Source: Brachybacterium epidermidis
Lineage (GTDB): Bacteria > Actinomycetota > Actinomycetes > Actinomycetales > Dermabacteraceae
DNA: 64,000 nucleotides
Direction of reading: 5' to 3'
Assembly: GCF_015209585.1 (NCBI RefSeq)
Contig: NZ_JADEYR010000004.1
Location: 160,531-224,530 of the forward strand
Shown here: positions 56,076 to 64,000 of the stretch, piece by piece
Layout: each line of letters begins with the position of its first letter
Numbering within the stretch: the stretch's first letter is position 1
Made by a program: the position numbers and the translations under genes
The notes under the pieces: model-generated
Databases searched by the model: none
What the model was told of the DNA's origin: nothing
The model's input: only the letters and a program-made list of their open reading frames with translations

Positions 56076-56779
56076 CGGCCCAGAGCTCCCCGCACCGCAT
56101 GCTGGCCCTGCTGCTGCTCCTGCTGTCCCTGGGCGGGATCTGCCTGATCTCCCTGGGTGCCGCCGCCGACAGGGGCCAGATCGGCGTCTTCGTGGGCGAG
56201 CGCGAGCGGGATCCCGAGACCGTCCCCGCCGCGCGCAAGCCCTACGAGGAGGCCGACTGGGAGACCTACGAAGCACCCATCCCGCCCGAGCAGCACCGCG
56301 ACAATCCCCTGGGCCTGATCCTCGGCGTCGCCGCGGTGGTGCTGGTGCTCTCGGTGCTCGCGATCTGGGTGCTCATGCGCATGCGGGCCCTCGCACAGCC
56401 ACCGCTCGAGGTGGCTGGGGAGGACGCCGAGGAGCTCACCGTGGACCAGGCCCGCGCCGCCCTCCAGGAGGCGCAGGAGCACCTGTCCACCGTGGTGGAT
56501 GCGCAGGGCGCGGTGATCGCGGCCTGGCTGACACTGGAGCGGACCATCGCCGCCGTGGGAATCCGCCGGCACCCCTCGCAGACCACCCGGGAGTACGTGG
56601 TCGACGTCCTCAGCGGACTCGAGCTCGACAGGTCCTCGCTGGACTCCTTCGCTCATCTCTACCGCCGGGCCCTGTTCGACCCCTCCCCTCTCACCGAGCC
56701 TGACCGTGACCAGGCGCTCGAGCTGCTGCGCGCGCTGAGAGCGGATCTGGACCGGGCCGTGGGGCAGGGGCGACGATGA
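56072..56779 (+). CDS. DUF4129 membrane protein
   Basis: A 235-residue protein with an N-terminal signal-like helix (LALLLLLLSLGGICLISLG), an extracytoplasmic acidic segment, a central helix (GLILGVAAVVLVLSVLAIWV) and a cytoplasmic C-terminal DUF4129-like domain (AVIAAWLTLERTIAAVGIRR, HPSQTTREYVVDVL). DUF4129 proteins accompany MoxR-DUF58 operons, sometimes with transglutaminase-like genes. GTG 56072 overlaps the methyltransferase gene by 4 bp. Confidence 0.8.
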   Translation: MTAQSSPHRMLALLLLLLSLGGICLISLGAAADRGQIGVFVGERERDPETVPAARKPYEEADWETYEAPIPPEQHRDNPLGLILGVAAVVLVLSVLAIWVLMRMRALAQPPLEVAGEDAEELTVDQARAALQEAQEHLSTVVDAQGAVIAAWLTLERTIAAVGIRRHPSQTTREYVVDVLSGLELDRSSLDSFAHLYRRALFDPSPLTEPDRDQALELLRALRADLDRAVGQGRR

Positions 56780-57351
56780 GCAGGCGGACCGCTGCCGCCG
56801 GGCAGCCGGGCAGGTGCGCCCCTCCCCCACGCCGGATGCTGAAGGACGCGCTGCCACTGCTGGTGCGGCTGGCCGCCTGCCTGCTGCTCGCGGCCGCGGT
56901 GATCGCCGTCAGCGCCACCTTCGGCCTGCGGGTCTCCTGGCCCATCCCCCTGGCTCTGGGGCTGGCTCTGGGCACGGTGCTGTGGATCGTGGACCGAGGA
57001 GCGGACCGCGCCGAACAGCTGCACCCGCCGCAGCTGGACCTGGATGCCGACTACGCCCTCCCCCACGCCCAGGACATGCGCGTGCGCAGGCTGGAGGACG
57101 CGATCTACGGCGCACAGCCCAGCCGTCGCATGACCGCCCGCACCCTGGGCCAGGTGCTCGGCGAGGTCGCCGACGAGCGCGCCCTCGACCCCGACGCCCC
57201 CGCTCTGAGCTCGAACCTGTCGCAGCTGATCGAACGCTCCCGTACCCCTGCCGCCCCCGAGGGCTCCGTGCCCGCCGTCAGCCCCATCGACCGCCGCACC
57301 CTGCACCGCTATCTCCGTGAGCTCGCCGCGCGCGAGGAGAGGGACCGATGA
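56776..57351 (+). CDS. membrane protein of the MoxR operon, unknown function
   Basis: A 191-residue protein with two hydrophobic segments (LLVRLAACLLLAAAVIAVSA and WPIPLALGLALGTVLWIV) and a soluble C-terminal part (YALPHAQDMRVRRLEDAIYG, then LHRYLRELAAREERDR). It overlaps both neighbours by 4 bp, so it is made with the DUF4129 and MoxR proteins. No family name recognised. Confidence 0.8.
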   Translation: MSRRTAAAGQPGRCAPPPRRMLKDALPLLVRLAACLLLAAAVIAVSATFGLRVSWPIPLALGLALGTVLWIVDRGADRAEQLHPPQLDLDADYALPHAQDMRVRRLEDAIYGAQPSRRMTARTLGQVLGEVADERALDPDAPALSSNLSQLIERSRTPAAPEGSVPAVSPIDRRTLHRYLRELAAREERDR

Positions 57352-58358
57352 CCCAGCACCAGAACCCGTCCGACTCCCACGGGACCGTCATGTCCGTCCC
57401 CGAGGCCTCACGTGTCGCCACCGAGGTGCTCGATGCGGTCGAGACCGCCGTGGTCGGCAAGCGAGACGCCCTGGAACTGGTGCTGGCAGGCATCCTCGCC
57501 GGCGGCCACGTGCTGCTCGAGGATCTCCCAGGACTGGGCAAGACCCTCGCCGCGCGCTCCTTCGCCCAGGCGCTGGGACTGCCCTTCACCCGCGCCCAGT
57601 TCACCCCTGACCTGCTGCCGGCCGACCTCACCGGTGCCGAGGTCTTCGACCAGCGCACCGGCGAGTTCGTGTTCCGGCCCGGGCCGGTGTTCACCGGTCT
57701 GCTGCTGGCCGACGAGATCAACCGCACCCCTCCGAAGACCCAGTCGGCCCTGCTGGAGGCGATGCAGGAGCGGCAGGTCTCCGTCGAGGGCACCACGCGC
57801 AGACTCCCGCAGCCCTTCCACGTGCTGGCCACCGCCAACCCCATCGAGCACGAGGGCACCTATCCCTTGCCGGAGGCCCAGCTGGACCGCTTCCTGCTGC
57901 GCCTGTCCTTCGGCTATCCGAGCCCGGAGCAGGAATGGGACGTGGTCGCGCGTCACATCCACCGCCGCCAGGAGGAGCAGTCGGTGCGGCAGGTGCTCGA
58001 CGCCGAGGGCCTGCTCAGCGCGCAGCAGGCCGTGGAGACCGTGCACGTGGAGGACACCGTGGGCCACTACGCCGTGGAACTCGTGACCGCCACCCGCGAT
58101 CACTCCCACGCGCTGGTGGGGGCATCCCCGCGAGGAACCCTGGCGCTGATCACCTGCGCCCGGGCACTGGCGGTGATCCGCGGCCGCGACTACGTGGTGC
58201 CCGAGGACGTCAAGGCCCTCGCACATCCGGCACTGGACCACCGGGTCACGGTCAAGCCCGAGCTGTGGCTGCAGAACGCCACCGGCGCCGGCGTGGTCGA
58301 GGCCGCCCTGCACTCGGTCGCCGTGCCCGCCGCTGAGGACGACCAGGTTCGCACGTGA
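57348..58358 (+). CDS. MoxR-family AAA+ ATPase
   Basis: A 336-residue AAA+ ATPase of the MoxR type. Walker A is LPGLGKT (60-66), Walker B is LLLADEINRTPPKTQSALLE, and sensor 1 is VLATANPIEHEGTYPLPEAQ. Further family blocks are DRFLLRLSFGYP and GASPRGTLAL. MoxR proteins act as chaperone-like ATPases with DUF58/VWA partners, which are encoded directly downstream. It overlaps both neighbours by 4 bp. Confidence 0.93.
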   Translation: MTQHQNPSDSHGTVMSVPEASRVATEVLDAVETAVVGKRDALELVLAGILAGGHVLLEDLPGLGKTLAARSFAQALGLPFTRAQFTPDLLPADLTGAEVFDQRTGEFVFRPGPVFTGLLLADEINRTPPKTQSALLEAMQERQVSVEGTTRRLPQPFHVLATANPIEHEGTYPLPEAQLDRFLLRLSFGYPSPEQEWDVVARHIHRRQEEQSVRQVLDAEGLLSAQQAVETVHVEDTVGHYAVELVTATRDHSHALVGASPRGTLALITCARALAVIRGRDYVVPEDVKALAHPALDHRVTVKPELWLQNATGAGVVEAALHSVAVPAAEDDQVRT

Positions 58359-59701
58359 GCGCCTCCCCCGCGGCCCCACCCACGGGGCGGCCGATCCGCA
58401 CCAGGCCCACGGCGGCGCTCATCCGCGCTGCCGTGGTGGGATGCGGGGCCCTGGGCCTCGCCGTGATCCTGGGACGCCCGCACCTGGTGCTGGCGGGCCT
58501 GCCGCTGCTGGTATGGGCCCTGATCGCCACGGCCCGACGCATCTCACGCGATGAGGCACTCGGCATCGAGCGCCCCACGATCAGGCTGGGCCGGGCGGTG
58601 ATCGAGGAGGGCGCCACCACGGCGGCCACGGTGAGCGCTTCGCCGGGTGTCCTGACCGCCACGACCGTTCCCCTGCGCCCCCACGCCGACATGCATCCCC
58701 GGTACGGCTCGGTGGTGGGTGACGGCGAGACCAGGCTGCGGCTGACGGCTCACCGCTGGGGCCGCGTGGACGTGGGGCCGACGCACGTGCTCCTGGCCGA
58801 CTCCCTGGGGGCGTTCCGGGCCCAGCTGACGCTGCCCTCGCAGTCGCTGCAGGTGGTGCCGGGCTCCACGGTGCTGGATGCCCCCGTCGGCGTTCCCACC
58901 CCGATCGGCGTCAGCGGCGTGCACCTGTCCCGCCGCCGCGGCGACGGCACGGCCCTGTCGGAGGTGCGGCAGTTCCGCACGGGCGACAGGCTCCACCGCA
59001 TCAACTGGCGGGTCACCAACCGCACCGGGACGCTCCACACCAACGCCACCTTCACCGAGCAGGACACCGACGTGCTGGTGGTCACCGACACCACGGCCGA
59101 TGTGCGGCCGGCGCCGTGGGCCGGCGACGACGCCCCCACCAGTCTGGACATGACCATCCGTGCGACCTCGGCGGTGGCCCGCCACTACCTGACGGCCGGG
59201 GACCGCGTGGCCCTGTTCGACCTGGGCCATCTGATCGGCCCCGTGCCCGCCGGCACCGGGCCGCGCCAGCTGCGGGTGCTCACCGACGCCCTGTCCCGCG
59301 CCACGCGGGAGGACGGCCTGACCAAGCCCTCGCGGCGACTGCGCTCGGTGCGCACCGGAACCCTCACCGTGGTGTGCTCACCGCTTCTGGCCCCCACCAC
59401 CATCACCCAGATCGGCGAGCTGGTGGCGCAGGGCGCGGACGTGATCGTGGTGGACACCCTGCCGCCGAGCATCGGTGACGTCTCCGTGCTGCGCGGAAGG
59501 CCCGTCAGGGTCAACGACGCCTCCTCCGAGCGGTTCTGGCCCGAGGCATGGGCTCTGCGCCGCATGCTGCGCGAACGCACCGTGCGGGAGCTGCGCGAGG
59601 CCGGGGTGCCGGTGACCGCCTGGGAAGGGCCGTCGTCGCTCGCGCCGGTGCTGCTGTCACTGTCGCAGGCCCGATCCGCACCGCGGATGAGGAGGTCCTG
59701 A
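58355..59701 (+). CDS. DUF58 protein (MoxR partner)
   Basis: A 448-residue protein with N-terminal hydrophobic segments (about residues 25-65) and the DUF58 hallmark FRTGDRLHRINWRVTNRTG near residues 205-223, followed by a VWA-like DTTADV. DUF58 proteins are thought to be MoxR clients in cell-envelope or secretion functions. GTG 58355 overlaps moxR by 4 bp; the stop overlaps the next ATG by 1 bp. Confidence 0.9.
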   Translation: MSASPAAPPTGRPIRTRPTAALIRAAVVGCGALGLAVILGRPHLVLAGLPLLVWALIATARRISRDEALGIERPTIRLGRAVIEEGATTAATVSASPGVLTATTVPLRPHADMHPRYGSVVGDGETRLRLTAHRWGRVDVGPTHVLLADSLGAFRAQLTLPSQSLQVVPGSTVLDAPVGVPTPIGVSGVHLSRRRGDGTALSEVRQFRTGDRLHRINWRVTNRTGTLHTNATFTEQDTDVLVVTDTTADVRPAPWAGDDAPTSLDMTIRATSAVARHYLTAGDRVALFDLGHLIGPVPAGTGPRQLRVLTDALSRATREDGLTKPSRRLRSVRTGTLTVVCSPLLAPTTITQIGELVAQGADVIVVDTLPPSIGDVSVLRGRPVRVNDASSERFWPEAWALRRMLRERTVRELREAGVPVTAWEGPSSLAPVLLSLSQARSAPRMRRS

Positions 59702-60249
59702 TGCGTCTGAGCCATCTGGTGGATCCGATCGCCCGGCAGCTGCTGGAACTGCGCACCGTGAGCCCCTCGCAGCTCCTGCTGCGCGCGGCGGGAGTCGTGA
59801 CCACGGTGGCAGCGCTGCTGCTGGCCGCCCCCGGGCCGCTCGGTTCAAACCTGGCCGCGATCATCGCGGCCCTGGCCGTGGCCTGCGGCCTGCTGGTCCA
59901 GGTGCTGCTGCCCGACTCCGACCTCGGCGTGCTGCCGCCCCTGGCCATCATGCTGCTGCTGGTGGGCCAGAGCGATCCGGGAGTGCTCCGCGCGGCAGGG
60001 ATCGGGCTCGCACTGCTGCTGGCCCACATGGCGTTCGCCATCGCAGCGACGGCCCCCGCGCACGGCCTGCACTCCGCCGCCGCTTGGGCCCTGGTGGGGA
60101 AGGGAGCGCTGACGGTCCTGGCCGGAAGTGCCGTGGCCGGGCTGCTCGTGGTGGCGCTGATGGGGGTGGACCTGGGGCCGTGGATGGTCGTGCCGGGGGT
60201 CCTCGCACTGATCGCCCTGCTGGCCGTGGTGCTACCCCGGGCCGACTGA
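59701..60249 (+). CDS. membrane protein at the end of the MoxR-DUF58 operon
   Basis: A 182-residue protein that is almost wholly hydrophobic from residue 30, with five or six helices and no recognisable family motif. ATG 59701 uses the TGATG overlap with the DUF58 stop. Its 3' end overlaps a truncated sulfatase gene on the other strand by 18 bp, so the last few residues may be altered by the deletion that created that fragment. Confidence 0.75.
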   Translation: MRLSHLVDPIARQLLELRTVSPSQLLLRAAGVVTTVAALLLAAPGPLGSNLAAIIAALAVACGLLVQVLLPDSDLGVLPPLAIMLLLVGQSDPGVLRAAGIGLALLLAHMAFAIAATAPAHGLHSAAAWALVGKGALTVLAGSAVAGLLVVALMGVDLGPWMVVPGVLALIALLAVVLPRAD

Positions 60250-60447
60250 GAGGATGCTGGCGCGGCTGGGGGTGCAGATCAAGTTGGTGCAGTACAGCGC
60301 GTCCAGCCGCGCCCCCTCCTGCGCGATGCGGTCCAGGTGCGGGGTGGAGTTGATCCGGCCCGAGTAGGCGCTGATCGCGTGAGCGGCGTGGTCGTCGGTG
60401 AGGATGAAGACGATGTTCGGACGGGGGGAGGACGCATCGGAGGCCAT
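60232..60447 (-). pseudogene. N-terminal stump of a sulfatase gene
   Basis: About 71 codons of an arylsulfatase-type enzyme: PNIVFILTDDHAAHAISAYS (metal-binding DD), then STPHLDRIAQEGARLD and the formylglycine site CTPSRASIL. The frame then runs into SVGPG and stops, whereas sulfatases are ~450-550 residues long. The break falls at the end of the converging membrane-protein gene, consistent with a deletion of the rest. Non-functional. Confidence 0.85.
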
Positions 60448-60570
60448 GGTGACCATCGCTCGATCACGGGACCGGTCCATCACGGGGATCGATGTCGAAT
60501 TTTCGGCTGACCGCGTAGACGTGGCACCGGCCACGGCGCAGTCCCTGCACAGCGGCGTACGGTGGGTCGC

Positions 60571-61269
60571 ATGTGGCAGATGATGGACCTGCTGTACGGG
60601 CACAAGAAGCAGATGGTCGCACCCGAGGACGCGCTCCCGGGCCGCGGCCGGTACCCCTACGCGCTCGAGCGAGAGCACCTGGTGCTGGGCACCGACATGC
60701 TGGGGCCCGACTCCCCCGTCGATCCGCGGCCGTGGCCCATCGGCAGCGAGGAGATCATCCTGGCCGGCGGCTGCTTCTGGGGCATCGAGCGGATCGCCTG
60801 GCAGATCCCCGGGGTCCACACCACCTCCGCAGGGTACGCGGGCGGGTACACCCCGCACCCCACGTACGAGGAGGTGTTCTCGGCCCGCACCGGGCACGCC
60901 GAGTCAGTGCGGGTGATCTACACCGGTGGGGACGACACCCTGCGGGCCCTGCTCACCGAGTTCTGGCAGCAGCACGATCCCACCACCGCGAACCGCCAGG
61001 GCAACGACGTGGGCACCGAGTACCGCAGCGCCGTGTACTGGACCACCCCCGCCCAGGGCGAGATCGTCCGCACGAGCGCCGAGCAGTACCAGGAGGCGCT
61101 CACCGAAGCGGGACGCGGCCGGATCTCCACGGAACTGTCCCCGCTGTCGGAGGCGGGCTGCGGCGCCTACTTCACCGCCGAGCCCGAGCACCAGCAGTAC
61201 CTCGCGAAGAACCCCTACGGGTACTGCAACCACGGGTTCAACGGCGTGGCCTGCAGCATCGGGGCCTGA
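60571..61269 (+). CDS. msrA: peptide methionine sulfoxide reductase MsrA
   Basis: It reduces methionine-S-sulfoxide in proteins. The catalytic site GGCFWGIER has Cys68; GYAGGYTPHPTYEEV and GNDVGTEYRSAVYW follow, with a C-terminal NPYGYCNHGFNGVAC supplying possible resolving cysteines. The 232-residue length includes a ~60-residue N-terminal extension seen in some actinobacterial MsrAs. TACGGT ends 7 nt before ATG 60571; leaderless, so GTG 60562 is less likely. Confidence 0.95.
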   Translation: MWQMMDLLYGHKKQMVAPEDALPGRGRYPYALEREHLVLGTDMLGPDSPVDPRPWPIGSEEIILAGGCFWGIERIAWQIPGVHTTSAGYAGGYTPHPTYEEVFSARTGHAESVRVIYTGGDDTLRALLTEFWQQHDPTTANRQGNDVGTEYRSAVYWTTPAQGEIVRTSAEQYQEALTEAGRGRISTELSPLSEAGCGAYFTAEPEHQQYLAKNPYGYCNHGFNGVACSIGA

Positions 61270-61279
61270 GAGCGAACAA

Positions 61280-61313
61280 CGGGCGGGGCGCGTCCCCCGA
61301 CACGCCCCGCCCG
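61280..61313. terminator. strong bidirectional hairpin between msrA and the leftward gene
   Basis: A 15-bp stem with one mismatch (outer arms CGGGCGGGGCG and CGCCCCGCCCG) and a 4-nt loop, starting 11 bp after the msrA stop and 79 bp from the stop of the converging gene. Confidence 0.8.
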
Positions 61314-61391
61314 AGGCCTCCCGCTCGCAGGCTCTCGCCCGCACCCCTGACGTTCATGCGGCACACCACCGGCCGGTGCACCGCGCGGTTC

Positions 61392-62276
61392 TCAGACCGC
61401 CTGCTCCGATTCCCGCTGCACGGTGACCTCCGCGGCTCGGGGCCAGCGGAAGCCCGGTGAGGACAGCGCGTCGATCGCCGCCTCCAGTGCCTCGTCGTCC
61501 GCCTCGCCGTTCTCGTCGGTGAAGGGCTCGTCCTCCACCATCACGCTGAGCATAGAAAGCACGCCGTCGCCGATCTGCAGCTCGAGCCGGTGGGCTATGC
61601 CGTCGCGCTCGAAGGCCCCGGTGACCGCCCAGGTCTGCTGGTGCGGCACCGCCAGGTGCCGGGGATCCTCCACCACCAGCTGCACGTCGCTGCTGGGGAA
61701 GCCGAGGTCCTGGGTGCGTGCATCGGCGAGCTGCTCGCGCAGCGCGGCGGCCCCGGGCAGGTCCTCCCCTGCCTCCGGGGCCTCCAGCAGCAGGGCCACC
61801 AGCTCGCGCACCGGCTCCGGCAGCTCCTGCGGCTCGGGCTCCCCGAAGACGTCCTCGGCGGCCACCCACCCACCGCTGCTGGGCGTCAGTGCGTACAGGG
61901 CGGCGGTGGACAGCGCATTGAGCGCCGCCATCAGCGGCCGCGGCCGCTCCACTCCGAGACCGCGCAGCACGTCCACGATCCGGCCGTCCACGTGCTCGGT
62001 CAGGTCCATGAGGCCCAGAGTCATCCCCCCGGCCAGCAGGCCGTCCCGGGCGGGGTCGATGATCGGCTCGTCCTCATGCGCGAGATCAGCCATCAGCACA
62101 CCGCAGCCGCCGGCGACGACGAGGCGGTACGCAGCTCGTTGCCGCGGCCCCAGCTCCCGTGGCTCGATCAGGGTCAGCGCACCGGTGACCCCGGCCGCGA
62201 TCAGTATGCGGGTACGGCGGGAGCGGAGCGGGCCAGGCAGATCGGGACCGGGGCCGAGGACCGTGAAGGACGTCAT
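61392..62276 (-). CDS. conserved protein of unknown function, weakly membrane-associated
   Basis: A 294-residue protein. The N-terminal half has two or three moderately hydrophobic stretches (ILIAAGVTGALTLI, YRLVVAGGCGVLMADLAH, GLLAGGMTLGLMDL). The C-terminal half is soluble, acidic and Glu-rich (VMVEDEPFTDENGEADDEAL). No family recognised. TACGGT ends 6 nt before ATG 62276, fitting a leaderless start; the frame extends far upstream without a plausible start. Confidence 0.65.
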   Translation of the reverse strand: MTSFTVLGPGPDLPGPLRSRRTRILIAAGVTGALTLIEPRELGPRQRAAYRLVVAGGCGVLMADLAHEDEPIIDPARDGLLAGGMTLGLMDLTEHVDGRIVDVLRGLGVERPRPLMAALNALSTAALYALTPSSGGWVAAEDVFGEPEPQELPEPVRELVALLLEAPEAGEDLPGAAALREQLADARTQDLGFPSSDVQLVVEDPRHLAVPHQQTWAVTGAFERDGIAHRLELQIGDGVLSMLSVMVEDEPFTDENGEADDEALEAAIDALSSPGFRWPRAAEVTVQRESEQAV

Positions 62277-62420
62277 GGACGCACCGTAGACGCGCCAGAC
62301 CGTGCCGGTCGTCGACCTCAGGTCGTATCCACCCAGACGAAGGTCTACCCGTCGTCGACGCAGCCCTGCCCGCGCGCTCGTGAACTGGGCGACCCCCGCG
62401 CACCCGTATACCCTCACTGC

Positions 62421-63857
62421 GTGCCTGAAGCGACCGTGCGCCCCGCCGGGCCCTCCTCTGCCCGGCTCGAGGCCGACGCCCCCACCCGGTGGGCACGCCG
62501 ATTGGTGCCATCCCTGCTGGCGGTGCTGGCCGCGCTCGCCTACGGGCTGCTGGGCACCCAGCAGTGGCGCAACCTGGTGTCCCTCTCCTGGGACCTGGGT
62601 ATCTTCACCCAGCTGGCCCGGGCCTACGGCGAGCTGGGCGCGCCCATCGTGCCGATCAAGGGCGATGACGTGAACCTGCTGGGCGACCACTTCCACCCGA
62701 TCCTGGCGGCGCTGGCACCGGTGTGGTGGGTATGGCCCTCCGGCGAGGCGCTGCTGTGGACCCAGGCCCTGCTGCTGGGAGTATCGGCGATCCCCCTGAC
62801 CCGGGTGGCGATCGACCGCCTCGGCCCCGCGCTGGGGTCCCTCGCGGGAGCTGCCTACGCGTTCTCCTTCGGGCTGCAGGCCGCAGCCGATGTGCAGTTC
62901 CACGAGATCGCCTTCGCCGTGCCCCTGCTGGCGTTCTCCCTGACCGCCCTGCTGCGGGGGAGGATCGCCGCCAGCGCACTGTGGGCTGCACCGCTGGTGA
63001 TGGTCAAGGAGGACCTGGGGCTCACGGTCGCGGTGCTGGGGGCGGTCATCGCCCTGCGTCACGCCCCGTACCGCCGTGAGGGCCTGGGGCTTTTCAGCTG
63101 GGGGATCGGCTGGTTCGTGCTGTCCACCTTCGTGATCCTGCCGATGCTCAACACGGCCGGGCAGTACGACTACACCGACAATCTCGGCTCCCCGCTCGAG
63201 GTGCTCTGGCCGCCGGTGAAGTGGGTGACGGTGGGGATGCTCCTGCTGGCGGCCGGGGTGATCGGGGCGCGGTCCCCGCTGATCTGGATGATGGTGCCCA
63301 CCCTGGCGTGGCGCTTCACCGGCACCGTGGAGTTCTACTGGGACTGGTACTGGCACTACAACGCGGTGCTGATCCCGATCGCGATGGCCGCGCTGCTGGA
63401 TGCGCTCGGGGATCGACGCAGTGGTCGCGCCTCGGCCTGGCTGCGCACGGATGCGCCGCGTCCCGGCCGCACTGTGCGGGTGACGGCGGTGGCCGCCACG
63501 GCCGCGGTGACCCTGGTGCTGGGCTCCTCGATGCCGGTGATGAACCTCGTGCGGCCCGAGAAGTGGGCGCTCACCTGGCGGGCCGCCCCCGCCCAGGCCG
63601 CCCTCGATGCCGTGCCGGACGGCTCGGTGCTGGCCGTGGACATCACACTGCTCGCGCAGGCCGTCCCTGACCATGACGTGCAGTGGATGCACGGCCCGAA
63701 CCAGCGGGTGCCGGACTGCGTCCTGGTGGACCGCTACGCGTTCTCCTGGGGCGGCTCGGTCCCGGCGGACCCGGCACACTGGGCGCAGGAACGCTGGGGC
63801 GCCGAGTACGCGACCGTCCTGGACGAGGGCGGTTTCGTCGTGGCCTGTCGCGGCTGA
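62421..63857 (+). CDS. DUF2079 polytopic membrane protein
   Basis: A 478-residue membrane protein with about ten hydrophobic segments and the DUF2079 hallmark blocks SWDLGIFTQLARAYGELG, GDHFHPILAALAPVWWVWPS and QFHEIAFAVPLLAFSLTAL. The family is related to GT-C-type glycosyltransferase membrane proteins but has no proven activity. The periplasmic C-terminal part (~80 residues) follows the last helix. TATACC lies 8 nt before GTG 62421, a possible leaderless start. It is divergent from the preceding gene. Confidence 0.85.
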   Translation: MPEATVRPAGPSSARLEADAPTRWARRLVPSLLAVLAALAYGLLGTQQWRNLVSLSWDLGIFTQLARAYGELGAPIVPIKGDDVNLLGDHFHPILAALAPVWWVWPSGEALLWTQALLLGVSAIPLTRVAIDRLGPALGSLAGAAYAFSFGLQAAADVQFHEIAFAVPLLAFSLTALLRGRIAASALWAAPLVMVKEDLGLTVAVLGAVIALRHAPYRREGLGLFSWGIGWFVLSTFVILPMLNTAGQYDYTDNLGSPLEVLWPPVKWVTVGMLLLAAGVIGARSPLIWMMVPTLAWRFTGTVEFYWDWYWHYNAVLIPIAMAALLDALGDRRSGRASAWLRTDAPRPGRTVRVTAVAATAAVTLVLGSSMPVMNLVRPEKWALTWRAAPAQAALDAVPDGSVLAVDITLLAQAVPDHDVQWMHGPNQRVPDCVLVDRYAFSWGGSVPADPAHWAQERWGAEYATVLDEGGFVVACRG

Positions 63858-63889
63858 GCACCGTCGTCAGGTCACAGCCTCACTGGACA

Positions 63890-64000
63890 TCACTCCTGGT
63901 CCTGACCGTCCCCGGAGTCTCCCGTGTCGTCGCTGCCCCCGGGATCCGTGGGGCTCGGTTCCTGCGGAGAGGGCTCCGGCTGCGACGGGGAGGCGGGATC
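63890..64000 (-). CDS. C-terminal tail of a gene beyond the window edge
   Basis: A leftward frame open to the edge encodes 36 residues rich in Pro, Ser, Asp and Gln (PSQPEPSPQEPSPTDPGG, ending GDGQDQE). Such tails end many actinobacterial class A penicillin-binding proteins and other envelope proteins, but nothing diagnostic is visible. It converges on the DUF2079 gene, 32 bp away. Confidence 0.45.
   Translation of the reverse strand, partial: DPASPSQPEPSPQEPSPTDPGGSDDTGDSGDGQDQE

Noticed and set aside
53061..56276. Leftward open frame of about 1,070 codons
   Set aside because: Only its last ~167 codons (from ATG 53561) encode recognisable MoeA-like sequence. The rest is antisense to the oxidoreductase, methyltransferase and DUF4129 genes, with Gly/Arg/His/Gln-rich composition typical of GC-rich shadow frames.

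Overview
The window is high-GC, gene-dense DNA from an actinobacterium. Three things point to Micrococcales, and I infer Dermabacteraceae (Brachybacterium-like): the paired IMP dehydrogenase genes (guaB and a guaB3-type paralogue), the many operon-head genes with a -10 hexamer only 6-7 nt before the start codon (leaderless transcripts), and the family content. No rRNA, tRNA, CRISPR array, transposase or integrase was seen.

Layout. 1-6.6 kb: a HerA-like ATPase (cut by the window edge), an acyltransferase-fold protein, a TetR/MFS drug-efflux divergon with a clear operator, and a GNAT enzyme. 6.6-17.0 kb: an MFS symporter, guaA, DUF3817 and SURF1 membrane proteins, the pta-ackA acetate pathway, a decayed stretch, a GNAT, a 52-residue ORF and guaB3. 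17.0-23.2 kb is an accessory region. It holds a TetR-regulated alpha/beta hydrolase, two gene-fragment scars and a membrane protein whose 3' end runs into a duplicated copy of the 3' end of a DnaQ-type exonuclease gene. Between that copy and the intact exonuclease lies a three-gene cassette: a PH-like protein, a WXG100-type protein with a hydrophobic C-terminus, and a partner protein. 23.2-29.2 kb: guaB, a VOC protein, a PiT phosphate transporter behind a PHO-box-like repeat, and a ThrE exporter.

29.3-31.0 kb: a two-gene module, an OLD/AAA_21-type ATPase and a TOPRIM/DUF4276-like protein, with overlapping frames and more A+T-rich codons. It is the best candidate for an antiphage system here. 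31.0-36.0 kb: membrane proteins, an RluA-type pseudouridine synthase, and groES-groEL behind two tandem CIRCE-like elements overlapping a well-formed promoter. 36.2-43.8 kb: a metallophosphodiesterase and an almost complete molybdenum-cofactor cluster (moeA-moaC-mogA-moaE leftward, moaA-moaD rightward, moeB-rhodanese leftward). This cluster is unusually full of short tandem repeats, both inside coding ends and in the gaps.

44.0-52.3 kb: an oligopeptide ABC system (oppB-oppC-oppDF, its lipoprotein, and a second divergent lipoprotein). 52.3-64 kb: a frameshifted second moeA divergent from a quinone-oxidoreductase-like gene across a symmetric promoter region; a translationally coupled run of THUMP-like methyltransferase, DUF4129, membrane protein, MoxR, DUF58 and membrane protein; a sulfatase stump; msrA; a conserved unknown; a DUF2079 membrane protein; and the tail of a further gene. 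Function calls rest on motifs read by eye. Start sites were chosen from Shine-Dalgarno (SD) sequences or leaderless -10 spacing and may differ by a few codons.
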